Assembly (NCBI GenBank): GCA_021521415.1
Contig: JAIQDT010004213.1
Coordinates: 96,001-160,000 of the forward strand
DNA length: 64,000 nt
From: Bidens hawaiensis
Lineage: Eukaryota > Streptophyta > Magnoliopsida > Asterales > Asteraceae
Direction: 5' to 3'
Positions within the stretch are counted from its first letter, which is position 1, and every line of letters begins with the position of its first letter. This document shows positions 56,945-64,000 of this stretch, piece by piece. The notes under the pieces were generated by a model. It saw only the letters and a program-made list of their open reading frames with translations. It had not been told where the DNA came from and did no database searches. Made by a program: the position numbers and the translations under genes.

Positions 56945-57660
56945 TGTTTGGTTGGTCGATGGAATGGAATTACCCATTACCATGTCCATTTCATTCATCC
57001 TAAAACACTCTAAATTCATTTCATTCACCCCCTTGTTTCTTTTCATTATATACCTCATTCACACTATATCACCTCCACCACCCACCCACCAACATTACCC
57101 ATTGTCTTCTCACCAAACCGCCTCTACCGCGGCCATCACCCACTTCTCCGCCGCCGGCCACCACACCACCCGCCTCCGCCGCCGCCGACAACCACCACCC
57201 TACCTCCGCCGCCTGCCACCACCACGAACCGCTCTGCCGCCTGCCACCACCAGCACCCACCTCCTCCGCCACCACCAACCACCCTTCAACACCTATCAGC
57301 GCCGCCCACTGCCACCACCACCACCAACCGACCATCACAGCCCACCACCCCGCCACTTACCACCGCCACCACCACCCACTATCACCACCACCTACCACTA
57401 CCAACAATCGCTCCCGCTCATCACCACCACCGACCACCGCCACCACCATTACTGCTCGCCGCCCACCACCACCATCTTACCGCCAGTCACTACCATTTTT
57501 ATTTTATTCCGGTTTTTTCTAGCTTACCAAAAAATAAAATAAAAAACTAATAATTCATTTTTTTCTCACACGGTAACCAAACATGTCAATGGAATAGTAA
57601 TGAATCATTCCATTACCTCGTCCATTCCATTCCATAGCGCATTTCATTACCTCATACCAA
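56945..57660. repeat. CCA/CCG-rich low-complexity block with inverted GGAATGG ends
   Basis: The edges carry 'gtttggttggtcgatggaatggaatt' in part at 56946 and inverse 'cattccattccatag' with 'ataccaaatag' at 57624-57665. Between them is 400 bp of (CCA)n and (CCG)n-like sequence, open in one plus frame (196 codons, His/Pro/Thr-rich) and one minus frame (Trp/Gly-rich). The frames are by-products of composition. The inverted edges suggest a non-autonomous DNA element, family unknown. Confidence 0.4.
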
Positions 57661-57890
57661 ATAGACTAGGGTCTTTATATTATATAAAATAGTTGTAAGT
57701 GGTTGTGAATAGAGAAAATAGAAAAACTTTTATGATAAGGAAATTTAAAGAAACATTATTCACACTATGTAACTTTTTAATATTTTATTGAAAGTAGTTA
57801 TGAGTGTAAAAGAGAGAAAATGTAATAATAAAAATATAAAAAAATATTATTTAATTGAAAAAAGTAAAGAAAATGCAGTGTTTTAAGGGG
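57661..57890. other. Intergenic, no gene seen
   Basis: AT-rich spacer before the second copia element. Confidence 0.5.
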
Positions 57891-58263
57891 TGTTGGGTCT
57901 ACTTTTGGTGGTTTGTACTTAGTTCTATGTCACTTAGTCTTGGTTTTGGATTATGTATGTAAATCGAGATCCTTAAAGGATCTCAGTGGGCTTCGGGTTT
58001 TGTTTTCAGCTTGGTTGTTAGCTATCCTATATAAAGAATATGTGTATAGGGTTTTCAAGTTAGCCGTTCACTTTTGTTGTTGGTGGAACGAGTATTGTAA
58101 TCAAAGGCTTAAGCACCCGACGTTAATACAACGTGTGTTTTGAAGCATCCCATTATGTTCTTCACGTTTTTGCTTGTTTGTCTTGAATCACCTTACGATA
58201 TATTTCCCAATATCGTTGTGGTGTGATGATATCATATTGAAATATCCTTCTTTGGGACATACA
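57891..58263 (+). repeat. 5' LTR of the second copia element
   Basis: 373 bp, TGTTGGGTCT to GGGACATACA. A TATA-like TATATAAA is at 58028-58035. Confidence 0.85.
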
Positions 58264-58265
58264 AT

Positions 58266-58278
58266 TGGTATCAGAGCC
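58266..58278 (+). promoter_or_regulatory. Primer binding site, initiator tRNA-Met
   Basis: TGGTATCAGAGCC, two bases after the LTR. Confidence 0.95.
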
Positions 58279-58603
58279 TTTGACCTATTCAGGCTCGTTA
58301 TTGTGAATATCAACGGATTCAAGATCTAAGTGTTCGGTGGTTTGGTTGTTTTCCGACGAGTTTTTAATTGGAGAAGAGGAAAGGGATTTTGTTTTGGTAA
58401 AAGATTGTGCTATCTTTGGAACTTATTCAAATCCCGCTAATTCAGGGAGTTATTTGTTACAAAATTCAACTGATTCTCTAGTTCTCGGCTAGTATAATAA
58501 GTTCTCGGGTAGATTTGAGGGTTTTCAGCCAATCTTTAAAGTGTTCTTTTTGAAATCTGATCGTTTTCGGCTAGATTTAAGGGTTCTTTGTCAAATTCTG
58601 TGG

Positions 58604-58723
58604 TTCTCTGTCAACATCCTTAGTTCTCGGTCAACATCCTTGGTTCTCGGTCAACACTCTTGGTTCTCGGTCAACATCATTGGTTCTCGGTCAACGCGTT
58701 CAGTTCTCGGTCAACGCAGACTG
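58604..58723 (+). repeat. 20-bp tandem repeat in the leader, six copies
   Basis: Six units of TTCTCGGTCAACATCCTTGG with changes mostly in the last eight bases. Two looser 'gttctcggctag/gttctcgggtag' phrases near 58481 and 58501 are probably more diverged copies. Located between PBS and gag. Confidence 0.9.
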
Positions 58724-58818
58724 TGAACATAGTTGGGCCTGATCCATCATATTTGGCCCTGGTGTATTGGACTTTTGAATTTTTGGACTTAATTTACATT
58801 TGGACTGATTAAACTAAA

Positions 58819-59321
58819 ATGGATCATTTAACTAATGGTAATGGGTCTTCTAATGCTTCACTCCATCAAGAACTAGACTCCATGATGGAGACCACCACTC
58901 GCGTGCCCCTTCTACTGTCTCAAGAGGGGTTTAGCGAGTGGAAGTTTTGATTCGAGAAGTATGTTAAGATGAAATATGCCAAAATATGGAGAAGCATAGT
59001 TAGTGGGCCCCAAGTCATCACTTACCAACGTGAGAACTCTACTAAAGTTGTTGTGAAGCCTATTGTAATGTATGATGATAATGATTTTGCTAAAGTAGAA
59101 GAGGACAAAAAGGCACTTTCAACTTTGACTATGGCACTCTCACCTGAGATTGTCCTGGGTTTTAGAGAACTGCAATCTGCTAAGGCACTATGGGAAGCAC
59201 TGATTGAGGTGTATGAAGGAAATGAAGACATGAAGAGGAGTCGTCAAGATTTTCTGCGACAAAATTTAATATGTTCAATCATGTTCTGGGAGAATCGTTA
59301 GAGACTCAGCTTCATAGGTTC
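58819..59321 (+). pseudogene. Gag N-terminal part, second copia element
   Basis: The ATG at 58819 starts MDHLTNGNGSSNASLHQELD; LLLSQEGFSEWKF leads to a TGA at 58948-58950 (probably a former Trp), then EKYVKMKYAKIWRSI, LSTLTMALSPEIVLGF and SAKALWEALIEVYEGNE, the UBN2 capsid. A missing base near 59255 shifts the frame. The coding continues to LETQLHRF, where the solo LTR is inserted. The ATG was chosen because it is the first in the right frame after the leader. Confidence 0.85.
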
Positions 59322-61852
59322 TGTAAGGCCCCGTTACCGGTGCCTCACATTTAGATGTTGGATTTACTCATAAACACAGTTCTAAATATCAGAGTTAATT
59401 AAAACTTTGCGCGGAATATAAAACTTTCAATAACATAACAATAATAAACCATAACTTGTCTTAAAATATTCTTGTCTTTAAAATTTAAACAATAAGTATA
59501 AAACATCATCAGTCTTCAGATGCCAGACTCTTATTCTTCTGTCATGTGTCCCTGCTCAAGCCAGCTGTCTCATTCTACTCACCTGCGTGCATACTAAAAG
59601 TCAGCTACGCTGAGTGAGTTCTAGTTAATTATATATCATATAATACATACTCTTACCTTCAATCATGCATCCGAAGATACATAATGATTACTTTACTGAC
59701 TTACTTTCATTACATAATTTCATACATACGTTCATACTTTATTACTTTCATACTATATAATTATTGTTCATTCTATCTCAGATATTATTAGGGTCTGATC
59801 CCTTTCTTGTCTATCTTAGATATTATTAGGGTTTGATCCCTTTTTACTTCCCTATCTCAGATATTATTAGGGTCTAATCCCTTTCTTCTCTATCTCAGAT
59901 ATTATTAGGGTCTGATCCCTTACTTCTTCATCTTCGAGTATACTATCTTCATACCTGTAACATACATATACTTTCTTTAATCATTCATGCATATTCATAT
60001 GTTGCACATATATCTATCATACACATTCAACTATGACACACATACCTCCCTTGTCAATACGTGCAATATCCGAAGATCGTTCACGTACCGACAAGCTTTC
60101 ATTCACATTCAAGATATACATAAATAACATATAAATCATACATGACATATACTTACCATTTAAGGTAAGTGTATTAACTATCACATCGAGTATGCGCACA
60201 GCCCCGAAAACATAACAAGGAAAATGGGGCTAGAAATTCACCTGATCTCGGTTGTGTCCGCCGTTCAAGGTTATTCCCTTCCTTTGTTGTGCGCGACTAA
60301 CTGTTTAATAGATACAATATTAAATATTGTTCTAGCCCTTCTTACCGCTTAATTAACTAATCTTAAGCGTCTAAGCCGATTTTACTCCATTGAGTCATTA
60401 CCCGGTTAGTTAATCGTTACATGTTAACATTTAAAGGTATCTTTCATAAATTAATAAAGTCCAGGAGCTAATATGTAATTAAACCATTTATTCTAAGTCC
60501 AAGGACCTTTCTGTCATTCTTTCAAACTTCTAATTCGTTATTCAGAATATAGCGAACTGGGTGAGTAACGAATCACCTGATTCGTTATATAATTCGCTAT
60601 CGTACATTATCTTATTCGTTATCCTAGTCTTTAATGAATGGCCACAAAACGAATTGGCCTTTATAACGAATTAACCCTTATAGCGAACTGGACTCTTTAT
60701 AACGAACTAATATTTTATAACGAACTGGCTTAACTGAATTGAAGCTAGTTCGTTGTTCTTCCTTAGCGAATCATCATAACGAATTATTTAACGAATCGGA
60801 GCTAGTTCGTCATTCCTTCATTGACGAATCAGTTCACGAATTAAGGCTAGTCCGTTAATGAATTACCTTTAATTCGTTAGTTTCACATAACAAATTAGGG
60901 TTAGGGTTTTAATATTCTTTTCATCCTTATATACGTTTTTCCGGCGCTGTCATCGCCGGAAAATCGGGATCTTACCCCATTTACCCGTTTTTCATTCTAA
61001 ACAACTTATTTATGTTAAATTTTACATCTTTCTCACATAATAGGGTCTGATTTACTATCCTACCAAGTTTCATGCAAAACCGACTTCGTTGACCCGTCCT
61101 TTTCGCAAACCGAACACTACTCTTTTACCCGAAACGAGCAACTAACCTGTGTACTATCAATTTCATAACTTTATCAATAATCATGACCCGATCTATCATC
61201 CTATCAATTTTCATGTAAATCCGTACACGAAAAGTAAACATTTTTAACAAAAACGTACCTTTGATGTTTTTGTTCGAATCACTTGAATAGACCAAAACCA
61301 TATCAAACGAACTCAGATTTGAGTGATTCAAGCGGCCACGGAACCGTCTCGCCCCGATCTACAAAACCATCAGCTCACCTTCACCAGAAACTGTAACTAC
61401 AGTCGCCAGAAAAGCTGAACAATTGCCGGAATCTTCATTTTTGAGATACCTCTGATCGAAAATCTGTTCGGTGAAAATCTTCATTTGTATACCATGAACA
61501 CTCAGTTAAAATTTTAGACCGATCTGACGGCTAGATCTCCGGGAATATTTTTGTCTTTATGGGTGGTTTTCTCAAAAACGGGAATTGAGTTAAGTGTGTG
61601 TTTTAATGGTGTAGGCTATGGTGTGGAGATGTATGGAAATGGAAAGGATTAGGGTTTTAAGGGGTATTTATACTCCCTTAAGCCCATGGACCTTAGGTCC
61701 ATCTTTTCTTTTTGGTCTATAATTAATTTATCTAATTAGCCTACTTATCCTTCCATCTTTATTATTTTATTTCTCTACTAGCTTAAGTAAACTTTTTCAC
61801 CATAAATAAATAATATATTAAATATTATTCTTAGAAATTTCGGGATGTTACA
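59322..61852 (-). mobile_element. Solo LTR (gypsy type) inserted in copia gag
   Basis: 2531 bp from TGTAAGGCCCC (59322) to GGGATGTTACA (61852), flanked by perfect GGTTC (59317-59321 and 61853-61857). It shares end sequences, the 31-bp array (diverged, 59770-59925), the 'ttataacgaact' array (60650-60730) and a TATA box (61672-61665) with the LTRs at 3-5 kb and 10-19 kb, but is a distinct, more diverged member. Removing it and one GGTTC restores the gag reading across the site. Confidence 0.93.
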
Positions 61853-62535
61853 GGTTCATTTCCTTTGTGACAAAGATGAGATATGCGAGCATCTATCTAG
61901 CAACTGCTGAAATAAACAATAAATTAGTGAATTCACTACCTAAAAGTTGGGATATGAATGTTGCAGTTATCAAAAAGAAAAAAGATCTCAACAGGTTGTT
62001 ACTATCCGAGATGATGGCTATCATTAAGGCATGTGACATGGATGACAAATAACGTGCCATAAACCATGCAAACTCTTACAGTGCAGCTGGTTGCAGTGTT
62101 GCTACCAATAATGCACTCATCTCTCATGACAACTTTTCGATGTTCAAGACTACTCAGGGGCAACAACAACTTCCACCTCAAAGCAACTTCCAAATGTTTA
62201 AATCCACTCAGAATCCATCATCCTCAACCTCACCGCAACCAGCTCAAGTATTTTTCACTTCTGCCCAATCTCCTGTTGCTAATGTTAAACCCCAATCATC
62301 TAGTGTTGCACCTGGTCAGAACTCCAGTCAGATTCCCTATATTCCTAAGGAAACTCAAGAGAACATTACTCTAATGGCGGGATTCGTGAACTGCTACAAT
62401 GCATTCCTTGCTGGAGATTTGGTTCAACCTGTAGTTGATGCTGAACTTGATCGGATTCATCCAGATGATGTAGAAGAAATGGATATCTCTTGGCAAATCG
62501 CCTTGGCAGTCTTTCGTGCCAAAAAATTTACCTAG
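61853..62535 (+). pseudogene. Gag middle part, second copia element
   Basis: Starts ISFVTKMRYASIYL, then LVNSLPKSWDMNVAVIK, the end of the UBN2 capsid, to a TAA at 62050-62052. The same frame continues (SYSAAGCSVATNN, Gln/Ser/Pro-rich spacer 62140-62330) to VNCYNAFLAGDLVQPVV and DDVEEMDISWQIALAVFRAK, a motif also seen in the 14-kb element's gag (LDIRWCVANLVRRAQRF). A TAG ends it at 62533-62535. Confidence 0.85.
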
Positions 62536-63330
62536 AGAACGGGAAGAAATAATTGGAATATGCCAAATAATCAGAAGGTGGGCTTTAACAAAGACACTCT
62601 GAGGTGTTGCAATTTTCACGAGCCGGGTCACTTTCCTCGTGAATGTACCAACCCATCTAAGGAAGGAAATATAGAAAGGGCATTGGTTCCAGTGGGAAAT
62701 ACTTGAGGAGAAGTTGGAGGTAGCTCCGGAAATGGTGAAAGGGGTTTGGTTGCTCAACAATTTTCTTGGGTTAATCAGATGGCTGCTCTCAATATTAGGA
62801 ACAAGTTAAGGAACTTCAATTCGCGTTCATGGCATTCACTTCTCCCAGCTCATCTGAGGTAAGTTTCCAATCATGTTATCAAGATTGCATTGATAAGATA
62901 AATTTGTATAAGCTTCATAATGATAACTTGCTTAGAAATATGGAAACGGTAAAATCTGAAAACCATAAACTCAAGAAAAATGAGAAAGCTTACCTTGATA
63001 AAATTGAGGCACAAAAAAAAGGATTTTACCAAACTAAAATCAGATTTTAGCCTGAAAAGTTGCCACCATCTAGATGCAAAACAAAAAATTGTTGAATTAA
63101 CTGCTGAACTAGAAGCCTCTAAATTAGAAATTTCAATACTAACTGAAAAATTTAAAAGGACTGAATTCGATTTCAGAAAGTTTGATGGATCCAGTAAGGT
63201 AGTTAATTTTATGATTGAAAATCAATTATGGTGGAAAGAGAATGAGAGTGAGGGTATAGGATATAGTCAGGTATCCCCACCATATGACAACTACATAGGT
63301 CTTCCTCTTACCAAAGAGCAGGAATAAAAG
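62536..63330 (+). pseudogene. Gag zinc knuckle 1 and coiled-coil spacer, second copia element
   Basis: A degenerate knuckle at about 62604-62645 reads C-C-N-F-H-E-P-G-H-F-P-R-E-C: the second Cys ligand is Phe (TTT). Next is a long Lys/Glu-rich helix (62829-63327: LHNDNLLRNMETVKSENHKL, then AKQKIVELTAELEASKLEIS), likely coiled coil, with a frame change near 63040. It ends DNYIGLPLTKEQE and a TAA at 63325-63327. Confidence 0.75.
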
Positions 63331-64000
63331 ATTAAGGATATGAAGTATGGTAAACCTGCTAACAATGAAAGGATCGATTCAGTAAAAATTATTGCGTCCA
63401 CTTCAAAAGTGAACGATTCTAATGTAATTGCCTCATGTGCAGATACATTAATCATTGAGGATTGGACTGATGAAGATGATGAGTCTCGTGTTTCAATTAA
63501 TAAAGACATTACTTCTGATGTTCCTTTAAATTTACCTGTTTTGAATTCTGTTATTCCGACTGTTTGTGTGGGCTCTGTTCTTAAGAGCAAAGATACTTGT
63601 GTGGTTGATTCCGTTAAACCTTTGAACACTGATAATGTGGTTTTTAATAAGTTTAAGAGATTGAAAAATTCAAATAAATACTCATCGCCTAAGTTTGTTA
63701 AAGATGGATGCTCTAATGACAAACAAGGCAGTAAGTCAAACCATGTGTCAAATAACAAACATCAGGTAAGGCAAACTGGTCCACACAACCAGTCCAGACA
63801 AGGATTTACCCAAAACAATTTCTATGTAAAACGTCAAACTTGTTTTAACTGTGGCACTCCCGGTCATATTTCCAGAAATTGTCCACATTATCCATACGTT
63901 CCTTATTATGGATTTTATCAGAGGAATATGCCTCATATGCCTCATAATACCTACAGGAAAAACTTCAGGCATAACCAGGCTAATCCCTTTGACGATGATT
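63331..64000 (+). pseudogene. Gag C-terminal part with intact zinc knuckle, second copia element
   Basis: An acidic/Ser-rich spacer (DTLIIEDWTDEDDE at about 63450) then a basic stretch (KHQVRQTGPHNQSRQ). A complete CCHC knuckle lies at 63841-63882 (CFNCGTPGHISRNC), followed by an aromatic/Asn-rich run (PHYPYVPYYGFYQR). Runs off the window. Two knuckles far apart with a coiled coil between is an unusual layout for copia gag. Confidence 0.75.

Larger units (their letters stand above)
57891..64000 (+). mobile_element. Ty1/copia retrotransposon, 5' part, interrupted by a solo LTR
   Basis: LTR (57891-58263), PBS (58266-58278), a leader with a 20-bp tandem repeat, and gag (58819 on) with two CCHC knuckles. 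A 2.5-kb solo LTR with GGTTC duplications sits in gag. Protease, integrase and RT, if present, lie beyond the window. Gag stops (58948-58950, 62050-62052, 62533-62535) show it is decayed. Confidence 0.88.

Noticed and set aside
56952..57542. 196-codon Pro/His/Thr-rich plus-strand ORF (and an opposite Trp/Gly-rich frame)
   Set aside because: Both frames are open because the DNA is nearly pure CCA/CCG repeats; no domain, no signal of selection, and the block has inverted repeat edges of an element.
58541..58726. 61-codon ORF over the leader repeat
   Set aside because: A translation of the 20-bp tandem repeat; sits between PBS and gag, where leader RNA is expected.

Overview
The window is transposable-element sequence from a plant nuclear genome; I found no host gene I would defend. 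Plant origin is shown by chromodomain Ty3/gypsy pol with a purine tract typical of plant chromoviruses, Ty1/copia elements primed by initiator tRNA-Met, a Stowaway MITE, a Helitron end, Mutator-like elements (MULEs), a FAR1-like MULE transposase with SWIM finger, and Ulp1-protease genes of the kind carried by MULEs. A eudicot, possibly Asteraceae, is my impression from memory and is not proven by the sequence. Nearly every coding stretch is broken by stops, frameshifts or lost catalytic residues.

Layout. 1-10.2 kb: end of an LTR, AT-rich DNA, a Helitron-like element (1987-2669), a complete solo LTR with 5-bp target duplications (3025-5208), small foldback elements, a decayed Ulp1-like gene (7355-8740) and an unrecognised coding remnant. 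10.2-19.2 kb: a minus-strand Ty3/gypsy chromovirus (gag, protease, RT, RNase H, integrase, chromodomain) with its 5' LTR cut short. 19.2-32.3 kb: a short element between microsatellites, then a convergent pair, a Ulp1-like protease gene (+) and a FAR1-type MULE transposase (-), which I read as the body of one old MULE. 32.3-52.8 kb: a nested stack. An LTR-like remnant contains a 5.4-kb LTR-ended insertion, itself holding a solo LTR that split the B-box of a tRNA-derived SINE-like sequence. The remnant also holds a 14-kb minus-strand Ty1/copia element (38640-52647) with near-identical 413-bp LTRs.

52.8-57.9 kb: a 5'-truncated SINE with an 18-bp target duplication, a Stowaway MITE, a MULE with about 220-bp inverted repeats and 9-bp duplications, and a C-rich low-complexity block. 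57.9-64 kb: the 5' part of a plus-strand Ty1/copia element (LTR, primer site, leader minisatellite, gag with two zinc knuckles), interrupted in gag by a 2.5-kb solo LTR.

The most unusual object is the 14-kb copia element. It carries about 3.5 kb of extra sense-strand coding sequence downstream of RNase H, and clusters of a palindromic motif (ACTTATACG-C-CGTATAAGT) occur in its LTRs, ahead of gag and ahead of the extra coding block. Also worth a look are the MULE that pairs a Ulp1 protease with a FAR1-like transposase and the precisely dated order of nested insertions.
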